Shown in pieces: positions 20,764 to 28,048 of a DNA stretch of 33,810 bases. The position numbers and the translations under genes were made by a program. The DNA is from Roseobacter sp. (GTDB lineage: Bacteria; Pseudomonadota; Alphaproteobacteria; Rhodobacterales; Rhodobacteraceae). The notes under the pieces are model-generated. The model ran no database searches, was not told the origin of the DNA, and saw only the letters and a list, made by a program, of their open reading frames with translations. Within the stretch, counting starts at the first letter, position 1; each line of letters opens with the position of its first letter. The stretch lies in the NCBI GenBank assembly GCA_002731875.1, contig PCCY01000018.1, positions 66,766-100,575 of the forward strand, in the 5' to 3' direction.

Positions 20764-22089
20764 TTAGGCTGCGTAATCGTAAACGATACGGCTAGCCTGC
20801 GCAGTCGTGATGCCTGCAGTTTTCTTCAGCTCGGCGATAGCGCCGGCCTTGGATGACTTTTCGACTGCAAGCCGCTGCCATTCGTGGTCGTACTTCTTTT
20901 CGACTTTGCGAATATCGACGCGCTCGTAAACCGCGAACTCTGTGCCAGGCGTCATGTCGGCAAGCCGCTGCGCTTCGGCCTTCGCGCTTTCGACATTGGC
21001 GTGGACATACGGCTTGTGCGTTGGTCGCGGAGTCCCGTTGCTGGCCAACTTGGCGACGATGGCGGTGTTGGATGTGGCGTGTCGAATTGTGTCTTCAAAA
21101 TACCCGCCGTTGCACTGCCCGTTGCGTCCTTCCGTGTCGTCCCATACAACGTCGATAAGTTTTGTTTTTACGATGCCGCATTGGTATTCACCCCTTGGTC
21201 CTACGCGACCTTTGTGACCAACGTCAGCCGCCATCCCGCTCTTTGCGACTTCGATTCGATCACCGACCTTGAACTTCGGTTCGCGGCGATCCGTGCTATT
21301 GCTATTGACTGTGACACCGTCCTTTACAACTTCGCGCAACTCGAAAATATGTGCTTCACGCACCAAATTCGGACCGTAATCGCTGCTACCGTCGACGCGG
21401 TAAATGTCGCCGTCGCTACGCGGACACTCCCAAGGATGACTAGTGTCGTCTGACCACTTACGCATCGGACCGACGCGCTTGCCAGTCGTATCGACGTAGT
21501 ATTTGCCAGCCTCGATGTGAAGTGGCGCCGCCTCGGCATTGACGTAATCGACCCACCAAACCTTGTCGTTGCCGAAATCGACGTGCATGTTGGTTGCCGC
21601 TGTTTCGAGAACGGTTCCGACCATGCCGGAATACACCCACGTGTCCTGGTCCGTCGTTACGCGGATGACTTCGCCTGCCTTGAAGGGCGGCGGTGCGAGT
21701 TCGAGGTCTCCGCTATGAATGTGTCCAGAAGGGCAGCCGACCGTCCAATCGGTTGCGTAAATATAGCCATTGCCGTCAACGACGTCGACGGTTCCGTAAC
21801 AGTCCTCGCCGAACATGTAGTCGCGACTTACAACGCGGTCGCCTACTTTGAATTTCGGCGTCATGGCAGACTCACGCGCCTTGCGGAACGATTCCGCGTC
21901 ATAATACGGCCCGCTGCCGCCCGGCCTGTTGCTTATCCCGATAAGATTGCCAGAAAACGAGACAGCATAAATCTCTTCAAGGTTGCCCTCGCTTTCTCTC
22001 CAGTATTGGTTCCAGTGGTCGACCACGAACGCGTAATCGGAATCTGTGTATTCGATTCGATCACCCGCTTTAAACTTCTCTTCCATCAT
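20764..22089 (-). CDS. Multi-module SH3/KOW-like repeat protein (441 aa)
   Basis: The protein is built from at least four modules that each open with the same signature: KFKAGDRI (about 5), KFKVGDRV (about 79), PFKAGEVI (about 136) and KFKVGDRI (about 272). Between them are strand-rich stretches with Tyr, Trp and Gly, as expected for small SH3- or KOW-type barrels. The C-terminal 60 residues are helical (AGAIAELKKTAGITTAQASRIVYDYA). ATG 22089 or 22086 is possible, both after AGGAG. Function unknown. Such barrels bind nucleic acid or protein, so a transcription or host-interaction role is possible. Confidence 0.8.
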   Translation of the reverse strand: MMEEKFKAGDRIEYTDSDYAFVVDHWNQYWRESEGNLEEIYAVSFSGNLIGISNRPGGSGPYYDAESFRKARESAMTPKFKVGDRVVSRDYMFGEDCYGTVDVVDGNGYIYATDWTVGCPSGHIHSGDLELAPPPFKAGEVIRVTTDQDTWVYSGMVGTVLETAATNMHVDFGNDKVWWVDYVNAEAAPLHIEAGKYYVDTTGKRVGPMRKWSDDTSHPWECPRSDGDIYRVDGSSDYGPNLVREAHIFELREVVKDGVTVNSNSTDRREPKFKVGDRIEVAKSGMAADVGHKGRVGPRGEYQCGIVKTKLIDVVWDDTEGRNGQCNGGYFEDTIRHATSNTAIVAKLASNGTPRPTHKPYVHANVESAKAEAQRLADMTPGTEFAVYERVDIRKVEKKYDHEWQRLAVEKSSKAGAIAELKKTAGITTAQASRIVYDYAA

Positions 22090-22361
22090 GCCACTCCTTT
22101 AGCTCTAGCCGCCGCTAGGTCGATCACCTGCGCCGTCGTGTTCGCTTTGACTTCGTTGGTTTCTCCGTCGCCTGCCGAGTCGCCGACAAGTTCGCTTTCG
22201 ACGAACCATGCGCGGTACAGTTCGGATCCAGTCCAAACGCGCAGTTCGTATTCCTCCTCGCCGAAGTTGGTCTGTCTGAAATTCAGAACCTGCCCAAGCC
22301 AGCCGTTAATCCGCAGTTTGACGAATTCGCCGATCTCGTATCCGAGCCATTCGTCAAACAT
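22086..22361 (-). CDS. Single-module SH3/KOW-like protein (91 aa)
   Basis: YEIGEFVKLRINGWLGQVLNFR ... EYELRVWTGSELYRAWFVESEL reads as a five-strand barrel like one module of the 441-aa neighbour. The C-terminal 30 residues are Ala-rich (VIDLAAARAKG). ATG 22361 lies inside the end of the 64-aa gene (8-base overlap). It is the second of three adjacent genes with this fold. Function unknown. Confidence 0.75.
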   Translation of the reverse strand: MFDEWLGYEIGEFVKLRINGWLGQVLNFRQTNFGEEEYELRVWTGSELYRAWFVESELVGDSAGDGETNEVKANTTAQVIDLAAARAKGVA

Positions 22362-22548
22362 TGGCGCCGTCCTTCATGCGCTGCAAACCAACCCACTGGC
22401 GCTTCTTGCGCCCGCCTTCGTCTGTTTCGACGAGATAGCTTCTGCCGCCATCTAGAAATTCCGACGAGCCGACAATGACGCCCTTTACGGTGATTTCGAT
22501 TTCGTCGCCGAGCTCGTACTGCGTTGCCGCCGCCTTGACGGCGGTCAT
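22354..22548 (-). CDS. Minimal SH3/KOW-like protein (64 aa)
   Basis: YELGDEIEITVKGVIVGSSEF ... SYLVETDEGGRKKRQWVGL has the same G-D-x-I ... G-x-V opening and strand spacing as the two genes downstream, here as one bare module. ATG 22548 overlaps the stop of the HTH gene (ATGA). It is second in the long leftward operon. Function unknown. Confidence 0.75.
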   Translation of the reverse strand: MTAVKAAATQYELGDEIEITVKGVIVGSSEFLDGGRSYLVETDEGGRKKRQWVGLQRMKDGANV

Positions 22549-22778
22549 GCTGCAACTCCATCGATTGCGGCGATGCGCGGCATGCGGACCGGCTTTCGAT
22601 AGCCGTCAACGTCGGGCGCGTAATGAATGACCGTATTGGCGTCGTCGCGCGGTTCAGCCGGCGGCGTGTTACCGGCGCATTTGTACGCCCACTGTTTGGA
22701 GATGCCGAGTTTCTCGGCGATGGTGGCGATTGACTTCCCGTCAGCCCGCATGGCGCAGGCGCTCTTTTCAACGTTCAT
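22545..22778 (-). CDS. Small HTH protein, first gene of the leftward operon
   Basis: 77 residues. An N-terminal HTH of resolvase/transposase type (MRADGKSIATIAEKLGISKQ, then WAYK) is followed by a Pro-rich tail. ATG 22778 follows AAGGACGC, and one AACCACCAC copy lies at 22794-22802. It is divergent from the repressor gene and is the first gene transcribed from the switch promoters, the place occupied by cro in lambdoid phages. A Cro-like regulatory role is inferred from position; the HTH is not of the classical Cro type. Confidence 0.8.
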   Translation of the reverse strand: MNVEKSACAMRADGKSIATIAEKLGISKQWAYKCAGNTPPAEPRDDANTVIHYAPDVDGYRKPVRMPRIAAIDGVAA

Positions 22779-22850
22779 GAGTGAGCGTCCTTTGTGGTGG
22801 TTTCCCGAAAATTTTAACTTTTTTGCCGGGATTCGTTTACTACGTCACAA

Positions 22851-22912
22851 GGGATATGCTTTTTCGCCTATACGGTCAAGGATAAATATGCGATAACGCC
22901 TAGCCGTTGCAA
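22851..22912. promoter_or_regulatory. Switch region: two operators and divergent promoters
   Basis: Operators lie at 22855-22870 (TATGCTTTTTCGCCTA) and 22887-22902 (TATGCGATAACGCCTA), 32 bp centre to centre, about three helical turns. The leftward promoter is TTGACC (22874-22879), 17 bp, GGGATA read as TATCCC (22851-22856). A second leftward candidate is TTGCAA (22907-22912), 18 bp, TATTTA (22883-22888). A rightward candidate for the repressor is TTTTTC (22860-22865), 17 bp, TAAATA (22883-22888). Two phased sites would allow cooperative binding and autoregulation. Confidence 0.8.
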
Positions 22913-22960
22913 AAAAAGCGCAAAAGCGCATATGAGGCGGCTAGACAGGGAGAATGGAAA

Positions 22961-23635
22961 ATGAAGACAGAAACCATAGGGCAGCGAGTAAAGAAGCTGC
23001 GAAAGGATGTCGGCCTTACACAGACCGATCTTGCCAAGCAGTGCGGCGTCGACCAGGCGACCGTTTCAAAATGGGAGCGCGGCATCGATAAGCCGGGTTC
23101 AAAGTCGATCGCAGTGCTGGCCGATATGGCCGGCATGCCGGTAAGCGCTTTTCTTGGCATCAAGGCGGCGCCGCGAAACACGGCGCAAAACGTCAAAACG
23201 TTTCGCGTTGTCGCACCGCTTCAGGCCGGCGTTTGGCGGGAGGCGGTAGAGTGGCCGCCAGACGAGCAATATGACGTGCCTATTCCTTGGCATCCAAACA
23301 TGCCGGACATGCCCATGACCGGCTACCTCGTCCAAGGCAACAGCATGAACAAGGTTTATCCAAGCGGGTCGCTTGTATTCGTTTCGTCAACTATTGCGAA
23401 CGGACTAAAGCCAAAAAGCGGACAGCGGGTATTGGTTCAACGGCGCAATAAAGACGGTTTATACGAAGCTACCCTAAAGGAATATGTCGTCGATGAAAAC
23501 GGCAAGAAATGGCTATGGCCGCGCTCTCACGACCCGGAGTTTCAGGCGCCGATCGAGGTTGGCAAGAGCGACGATGACATAACGATTACCGGGATTGTTA
23601 TGTACTCCTTTATTGCCGAGCCGTTTTTGCGCTGA
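22961..23635 (+). CDS. CI/LexA-type phage repressor (S24 autoprotease)
   Basis: 224 residues from ATG 22961, which follows GGGAGA; an upstream in-frame start lacks support. The N-terminal HTH_3 domain is GQRVKKLRKDVGLTQTDLAKQ with recognition segment DQATVSKWERG. The C-terminal domain is a LexA-like S24 peptidase: cleavage-type Ala-Gly at 89-90 (PLQAGVW), nucleophile Ser128 in QGNSM, and general-base Lys173 in ATLKEY. All elements for RecA-stimulated self-cleavage are present, so induction by DNA damage is expected. It probably binds the TAKGCG-N4-CGCMTA sites. A terminator follows. Confidence 0.94.
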   Translation: MKTETIGQRVKKLRKDVGLTQTDLAKQCGVDQATVSKWERGIDKPGSKSIAVLADMAGMPVSAFLGIKAAPRNTAQNVKTFRVVAPLQAGVWREAVEWPPDEQYDVPIPWHPNMPDMPMTGYLVQGNSMNKVYPSGSLVFVSSTIANGLKPKSGQRVLVQRRNKDGLYEATLKEYVVDENGKKWLWPRSHDPEFQAPIEVGKSDDDITITGIVMYSFIAEPFLR

Positions 23636-23642
23636 AAAAAGA

Positions 23643-23677
23643 CAATGCGCGGGCGGTATGCGTTCGCGCATTTTTTT
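23643..23677 (+). terminator. Rho-independent terminator of the repressor gene
   Basis: Stem ATGCGCG / CGCGCAT around a 13-base loop, followed by seven T (23671-23677). It lies eight bases past the repressor stop and directly abuts the next promoter. Confidence 0.85.
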
Positions 23678-23678
23678 G

Positions 23679-23707
23679 TTGCATTAATAGGCGAAAACGC
23701 CTAGATT
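23679..23707 (+). promoter_or_regulatory. Rightward promoter with perfect operator palindrome
   Basis: TTGCAT (23679-23684), 17 bp, TAGATT (23702-23707). The operator TAGGCGAAAACGCCTA (23688-23703) is the only copy with fully matching 6-bp arms. It drives the small gene, RNA ligase and probably the integrase operon. The 18 bases 23665-23682 recur identically before the helicase promoter at 28035-28052. Confidence 0.85.
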
Positions 23708-23737
23708 GGCGTGAAATGGAATCGCGAGGACGAAAGC

Positions 23738-23917
23738 ATGACCACTGAAGTGCAACGAGTTAAGGCAGAAATAGAACGGCGCGTTAAGGGATACGACGTA
23801 TTCCTCGCCGCTCTCCGCGAGATAATCGACCGCAGCAATAACGGCGAGCTTGGTACGTCGAAGGTCATCGACATGCGCAAGATTGCCGAGCGCGCGATTG
23901 CGGAGGTGGCGGTATGA
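23738..23917 (+). CDS. Hypothetical 59-aa helical protein
   Basis: ATG 23738 with GAGGA seven bases upstream; an in-frame GTG at 23711 is too close to the promoter. Charged helices (VQRVKAEIERRVKGYDVFLAA; DMRKIAERAIAEVA). The stop overlaps the RNA-ligase start (ATGA). It is first in the rightward operon and not recognised. Tight coupling suggests it may assist the ligase or simply be an early small protein. Confidence 0.7.
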   Translation: MTTEVQRVKAEIERRVKGYDVFLAALREIIDRSNNGELGTSKVIDMRKIAERAIAEVAV

Positions 23918-25035
23918 CCCACCCCACCATAACCCACATCGACGACGTTTTGCCGTCCGTCAAGGACCGAACCGATTTCGTCGTTGTCGACAAAGGCGAT
24001 TACACAGTCATTGACTACGTATACGCCTTGCCGGACAGCTTCGACGATCCGATACGGCGCGAGTGTCGCGGCATCAAGTTTGCGCGCGACGGCAGCATCC
24101 TGGCGCGGCCATTCCACAAATTCTTTAATATCGGCGAGCGCGAGGAAACACAGCCGGCGGCGATCGACTTCAACGAGCCGCACAGTGTTACGGAGAAGCT
24201 TGACGGCACGATGATCCACGCAGCGTTCGTGAACGGCGTCGGTTGCTTTATGACGCGCATGGGCCGGACAGACCATGCGTTGCGCGCGGAGCGGCATTTC
24301 ACGCGCGCCATTGAGCGCGAGTGCGCCATTCTAATGCATGGAGAGCATCCAGCGACTCCGATTTTCGAATGGACGGCGCCGGATAACCGCATAGTGGTGC
24401 GGTACGAAGAAAGCGCGCTTACCCTATTGGCTATAAGACGCAACGAAGACGGCCATTACTACCCGCGCGCTGTTGTCGAGGATTGGGCCAAGGACATGGG
24501 CATACCCCACGTCGCCCACCACACGCAGCGCCACAACAGTGCCGCGGACTTTCTCGCTTACGCTCGAGCGATACAAGGCGCGGAAGGCTTCGTCGTGCGG
24601 TTCGATAGCGGACTATGGGTGAAAGCCAAAGGCGAGGACTACGTCCTGAAGCACCGCGCCAAGGACAGCATCATGCACGAGAAGAACATTCTCGCGCTAG
24701 TGCTAAGCGGCGGCATTGACGACGTTCTGCCGCTGCTCGACGACGCGGACGCTGATGCTGTCCGCGAGTATGCGACTGCGGTCGAGTTAGGTATCGCGGA
24801 ACAGGCAGAGGCGCTTTGGGCGATTATTGCTGATAACGACAACGGTTACGACAGAAAGACGTTCGCAACGACAGTTGTGCCGAGGCTGCATCAGTCGTTG
24901 CGTCCACTAGCTTTTCAAATTTACGACGGCGTCGCACCGCGCCAGGCTATCACGGAGCGCCTTGCAGCCAACTGCAACAGCCAAACGCAGGTAGACGCAT
25001 ACCGACCACTGCACGGCGCCGTTTGGCGCTACTGA
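23914..25035 (+). CDS. T4 Rnl1-like RNA ligase
   Basis: 373 residues of the covalent nucleotidyltransferase superfamily. Motif I is EKLDGTM with adenylated Lys95. Upstream are RRECRGIKF and ARPFHKFFNIGE, features of Rnl1-type ligases. Downstream, FEWTAPDNRIVV (motif III area), EGFVVRF (motif IV) and VKAKGEDYVLKHR (motif V) follow in order. The C-terminal domain (about 250-373) is helical. It would seal RNA breaks, classically tRNA cut by host anticodon nucleases. No polynucleotide kinase/phosphatase partner is seen. With the phage tRNA-Pro this points to tRNA maintenance against host defence, as inference. Confidence 0.92.
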   Translation: MTHPTITHIDDVLPSVKDRTDFVVVDKGDYTVIDYVYALPDSFDDPIRRECRGIKFARDGSILARPFHKFFNIGEREETQPAAIDFNEPHSVTEKLDGTMIHAAFVNGVGCFMTRMGRTDHALRAERHFTRAIERECAILMHGEHPATPIFEWTAPDNRIVVRYEESALTLLAIRRNEDGHYYPRAVVEDWAKDMGIPHVAHHTQRHNSAADFLAYARAIQGAEGFVVRFDSGLWVKAKGEDYVLKHRAKDSIMHEKNILALVLSGGIDDVLPLLDDADADAVREYATAVELGIAEQAEALWAIIADNDNGYDRKTFATTVVPRLHQSLRPLAFQIYDGVAPRQAITERLAANCNSQTQVDAYRPLHGAVWRY

Positions 25036-25038
25036 CCT

Positions 25039-25061
25039 AACCACCACAGGAGAACCACCAC
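25039..25061 (+). repeat. Paired CA-rich leader repeats before the 51-aa gene
   Basis: AACCACCAC at 25039-25047 and 25053-25061, 14 bp apart, with AGGAG exactly between and A-ATG after. This is the cleanest example of the arrangement and the only one on the rightward strand. Confidence 0.82.
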
Positions 25062-25062
25062 A

Positions 25063-25218
25063 ATGTATCCGGTAATCACAGCACAAGAAGCATTCGCGCA
25101 GGGCAGCAAGCCGTGGCTGCTCTATCACATCGCCAGCAAGTACGGCCGCTCGCCTATCGCGCGCAAGTTGCGTGATACAGCGCGCGAGCTCGCTGCGCTT
25201 TTGGCTGCTGCGCGATGA
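25063..25218 (+). CDS. Small basic protein (51 aa)
   Basis: ATG 25063 lies directly behind the CA-rich leader. The product has a GSKPWLLYHIASKYGRSPIA segment and a basic Ala/Leu-rich helix (RKLRDTARELAALLAAAR). No family is recognised. Its stop overlaps the next start (ATGA). The strong leader suggests efficient translation. Confidence 0.72.
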   Translation: MYPVITAQEAFAQGSKPWLLYHIASKYGRSPIARKLRDTARELAALLAAAR

Positions 25219-25823
25219 GTGCCGCACTGAGGGCGGCACGGGACGCGGCGATGAAAAAGGCAGCGTCACTCCCGAAGGTGAAGATCAAAGGGGAAAGTCG
25301 AGGCGCGTTGATTTGCATCGACGAGATCGACCGCCTCCGCGCCAGCTGTGCTGAGCTTGAGAAGGCGCTCGGCGAAGTTCTGGAAATCATGCCGATGGAC
25401 CGTGAAGAACTCGAAACAGGCCCGTTGCGAGTTGAGGAAATGTACAAGCGCGAAACTGGGAAAGAGCCGTCCGCAAACCATGACGAGTTTACGGAATGGT
25501 GTTGGTCAAAGGTCCGCCGCGCCCGCGCCACCCTCGCAGGGGCGCACATGGAAATGCCGCCGAAGCGCGAAATCAAAAGCACAATGGAAATTCTACAGCG
25601 CCTCGCGGACGGCGACAGGATCGTGTTTTCGGAGGACGGCGAAGAGGCATGGTTCGCAGGCGGCGACCGTGCGTTCGTCGGCAACGTCATCATCGAAATG
25701 CGCAGCAAGGGCTACCTCAAGCGCATGTGCGACGACGAAGAAAACTACCGCGGCTCAGGCGAGTACGACACGATCAGCGAAAAAGGCCGCGCCACCCTAC
25801 AAGGACAAGACAATGGCAGGTGA
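25215..25823 (+). CDS. Hypothetical 202-aa protein with coiled coil
   Basis: The N-terminal part is basic and helical. A coiled-coil-like stretch ICIDEIDRLRASCAELEKALGEVLE (about 33-57) follows, then a Trp-containing middle (FTEWCWSKVRRARATL). The C-terminal 80 residues (TMEILQRLADGDRIV ... AFVGNVIIEMRSKGYLKRM ... SEKGRATLQG) look like a winged-helix fold. No named family. Start and end overlap both neighbours. Function unknown. Confidence 0.75.
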   Translation: MSAALRAARDAAMKKAASLPKVKIKGESRGALICIDEIDRLRASCAELEKALGEVLEIMPMDREELETGPLRVEEMYKRETGKEPSANHDEFTEWCWSKVRRARATLAGAHMEMPPKREIKSTMEILQRLADGDRIVFSEDGEEAWFAGGDRAFVGNVIIEMRSKGYLKRMCDDEENYRGSGEYDTISEKGRATLQGQDNGR

Positions 25824-26220
25824 TATCGAGATTACGGACGAGATGGTTGAAGCCGCATGCAGGGCGTACTGGCCGCTCCACTGGCCGCAGCAATTCAGCG
25901 ACGACGATGCCGGTTCAATCCGCAAGCATATTCGAGCTAGCATCGAAGCCGTCTACCCTCCCATTGCCAAGACCGCCCAAGCGGAGGCGAGAGAGGCGGC
26001 TGCGGAGCGCGCTAAAACAGAGCTTGAGAATTGGGGCATTGACCTTCAGCACACATCCGACGCCTACCGCGATGCAGCCGTCAGCGGGGAATTCAACGGC
26101 AGACGGATAAAGCCAGAATTTGCCAAAGAACAGGCCGTGCGGTTCAAGGAGCGCGCCGACGCCATCTATGACTTTGGCGAACCGCTCGCCGCCGCCATCC
26201 GCTCTATGGAGGTGGAGTGA
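25813..26220 (+). CDS. Hypothetical 135-aa protein
   Basis: Starts at ATG 25813 after AAGGACAAGACA, overlapping the previous gene by 11 bases; the same frame is open far upstream but without signals. ITDEMVEAACRAYWP ... SIRKHIRASIEAVYP is a pattern I recall from many alphaproteobacterial phage and host hypotheticals (M.eAA..a......w.......R..I..aL.A). The C-terminal half is a charged helix. Function unknown. Confidence 0.75.
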   Translation: MAGDIEITDEMVEAACRAYWPLHWPQQFSDDDAGSIRKHIRASIEAVYPPIAKTAQAEAREAAAERAKTELENWGIDLQHTSDAYRDAAVSGEFNGRRIKPEFAKEQAVRFKERADAIYDFGEPLAAAIRSMEVE

Positions 26221-26561
26221 TGGGACAGCCTATCAAGACAATCGAAGTGACCGTACAAGGCTTCCCGCCAGTTACTGCATCGCATGTCACTGCCGCCGCC
26301 GCCTTTGCTGATGTGTGGAGGAAGTATCAAGTCTATGACGACAGGTGCACATTTCGCCGCTTCATGGAAATCGCGACACGCAGGGTTGTGCCAAATCCCC
26401 CCGGCGTAGGCGACCCGATCAATGTCTGCGGACGTCCTGCTTGGTCGCTGGAGCCTCCGGCGCACACACGCGCGTTTGTCTACGATGGAGAACGTGTTCC
26501 AATGCGGGCGCATCATTCTGAAATCGAAGATGCCCGTCTCCGCCACTCCAAGGACACATGA
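26220..26561 (+). CDS. Hypothetical 113-aa protein
   Basis: ATG 26220 shares its A with the upstream stop. A basic alpha/beta protein with FADVWRKYQVYDDRCTFRRFMEIATRRV and a later WSLEPPAHTRAFVYDGE. No recognised family. The stop overlaps the excisionase-like start (ATGA), so it is in the same transcript as the integration genes. Function unknown. Confidence 0.68.
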   Translation: MGQPIKTIEVTVQGFPPVTASHVTAAAAFADVWRKYQVYDDRCTFRRFMEIATRRVVPNPPGVGDPINVCGRPAWSLEPPAHTRAFVYDGERVPMRAHHSEIEDARLRHSKDT

Positions 26562-26821
26562 CCGTGAGCGCGCCAGCCAACGATAACGAACCGCGTCTTC
26601 TTACCAGACAGGAGGCATCCACCTACCTTGGCATTAGTCCGTCGCTGTTTTCATCGTGGGTAAGCGACGGTTATATGCCGGCGGCGCTGGCATGGACAAA
26701 GCGATGGGATAAACGCGCGATCGACGCGGTGCTTGATAAAGCTTCCGGTCTCGATAAAGGTGTAACCAATACGGAGACACCTTACGAGAAGTGGAAGCGG
26801 GAAAGTGAGAGTCGTGCTTGA
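26558..26821 (+). CDS. Excisionase-like / MerR-type HTH protein
   Basis: 87 residues: after an APANDN leader, LLTRQEASTYLGISPSLFSSW followed by VSDGYMP and a basic stretch is the HTH_17/AlpA-type fold of phage excisionases. It directly overlaps the integrase start (17 bases), the classic xis-int order. It probably directs excision and may also regulate. No direct evidence for directionality is visible. Confidence 0.83.
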   Translation: MTVSAPANDNEPRLLTRQEASTYLGISPSLFSSWVSDGYMPAALAWTKRWDKRAIDAVLDKASGLDKGVTNTETPYEKWKRESESRA

Positions 26822-27869
26822 AGGTATCCACAAGGTCAAAGCCAAACTAGCCGGGGGCAAGCAGAAATATTACCTGTACGCCTGGCGAGGCGGTCCGCTG
26901 CTTAGTGACGCGGACGGCAATGCGCTGCAGCCTGGTGACAAGCGCATAGCGAAAGCCTACGCAGACGCGCACGAGGCGGACAAGAAAAAGAACGACGACA
27001 CGCTGCGAACGCTTATCGACGAGTTCCGCCGATCGACGGAATACACGGAGAAAGCAGACAAGACGCGCCGAGGTTACGACCTTTACCTAGGCAGGATCGA
27101 AAGCGCAGCGATTGCAGACATGCCGATCGAGGCCGTGCAGGATCCATCTGCGCGCGGTTCGTTCAAGGCATGGCGCGATACGATGGCGGATAAGCCGCGT
27201 TCCGCGGATTACGCTTGGGTTACGCTGGCGCGCGTGCTGTCTGTAGCGAAGGACAACGGCCGCATTGCGGTAAACGTGTGCGAGCGCGGCGGCAGGCTAT
27301 ACAAGGCTAATCGGTCGGAAATCATTTGGGAAGAAGATCACATCGCGGCCATGATGAAGGCGGCAAGACGGCCGCTGCAGATGGCGCTAATGCTTGGTCT
27401 TTGGACAGGCCAGCGCGAAGGCGACCTATTGCGTGTGGCGTGGAATGCGTACGACGGCAAGTCGCTGCGCATCAAGCAAGGTAAGACAGGCGCACGAGTT
27501 ACGATTCCGGTTGGCGAGACGCTAAGGCAGATGCTTGATGCCGCGCCGCGTGTGTCGACGTCCATCCTTACGAACACACGCAACAAGCCGTGGACCGAAG
27601 ACGGATTCCGCGCGTCGTGGGCTACAGCGTACCGCAATAGCGGCCTGCCGATGGCTAAAGGCGAGAAGCTGCACTTCCACGACCTGCGCGGTACGGCCGT
27701 TACGCGCCTGGCGCTGGCTGGCTGCAGTAATTCGCAGATCGCCGCGATTACCGGCCATAGCCTGCGCGATGTCGAGGCAATCCTCGATACGCACTATCTA
27801 GGCGGGCGCGTCGAGCTCGCGGAGCAGGCTATGTTGAAGCTGGAACAACACGCACGGAAGGTGGTGTAG
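26805..27869 (+). CDS. int: Tyrosine integrase
   Basis: 354 residues from GTG 26805. An N-terminal arm-binding region is followed by a SAM-like core-binding domain (about 65-165) and a C-terminal catalytic domain. The catalytic residues Arg204 (GQREGDLL), His292 and Arg295 (HFHDLRG), His318 (ITGHS) and nucleophile Tyr331 (DTHYLG) are all present, so the enzyme looks intact. It would recombine attP with a host attB. The tRNA-Lys at 32812-32887 is the likely site, although nearly 5 kb of cargo separates the two. Confidence 0.95.
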   Translation: MRVVLEGIHKVKAKLAGGKQKYYLYAWRGGPLLSDADGNALQPGDKRIAKAYADAHEADKKKNDDTLRTLIDEFRRSTEYTEKADKTRRGYDLYLGRIESAAIADMPIEAVQDPSARGSFKAWRDTMADKPRSADYAWVTLARVLSVAKDNGRIAVNVCERGGRLYKANRSEIIWEEDHIAAMMKAARRPLQMALMLGLWTGQREGDLLRVAWNAYDGKSLRIKQGKTGARVTIPVGETLRQMLDAAPRVSTSILTNTRNKPWTEDGFRASWATAYRNSGLPMAKGEKLHFHDLRGTAVTRLALAGCSNSQIAAITGHSLRDVEAILDTHYLGGRVELAEQAMLKLEQHARKVV

Positions 27870-27872
27870 GTT

Positions 27873-28028
27873 ATGAAAACACGTGAAGAAAAAAGAGACG
27901 CAATGCTGAAGCAACTAGGCGTAAGCAAGGAGCAGTTTGAAAAAGACATGGAGTCCGTTAGGCGGCTGCGCCATTGCGCTGACGAATTTGTGAAACAGCG
28001 CGTCAACGAAGTGTTAGACAAAGATTAG
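27873..28028 (+). CDS. Small helical protein (51 aa) after the integrase
   Basis: Starts three bases past the integrase stop at ATG 27873, with a weak GTAGGTT site. The product is one charged helical hairpin (TREEKRDAMLKQLGVSKEQF ... DEFVKQRVNEVLDKD). The first half resembles the short motif of small phage HTH-like proteins. Function unknown. It ends just before the helicase promoter. Confidence 0.65.
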   Translation: MKTREEKRDAMLKQLGVSKEQFEKDMESVRRLRHCADEFVKQRVNEVLDKD

Positions 28029-28047
28029 GCGCACGCGCATTTTTTTG
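28001..28047 (+). terminator. Possible terminator before the cargo operon
   Basis: ACGCGC followed by A and seven T (28041-28047) can pair with GCGCGT about 30 bases upstream. The stem is short and the loop long, so this is weak. The T-rich end is part of an 18-base block identical to that after the repressor terminator. Confidence 0.35.
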
Positions 28048-28048
28048 T

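Noticed and set aside
21517..22455. 312-codon rightward frame opposite the KOW-like genes
   Set aside because: Composition and lack of start signals mark it as a shadow; three overlapping leftward genes with stop/start coupling explain the region.
23701..24297. 198-codon leftward frame opposite the RNA ligase
   Set aside because: No start signal, and it lies opposite a strongly conserved enzyme; a shadow.
25348..26110. Long rightward frames (290 and 204 codons) overlapping the 202- and 135-aa genes
   Set aside because: The 290-codon frame is the upstream extension of the 135-aa gene and the 204-codon frame is an Arg-rich shadow; the shorter chain with ATGA and ribosome-site signals fits better.
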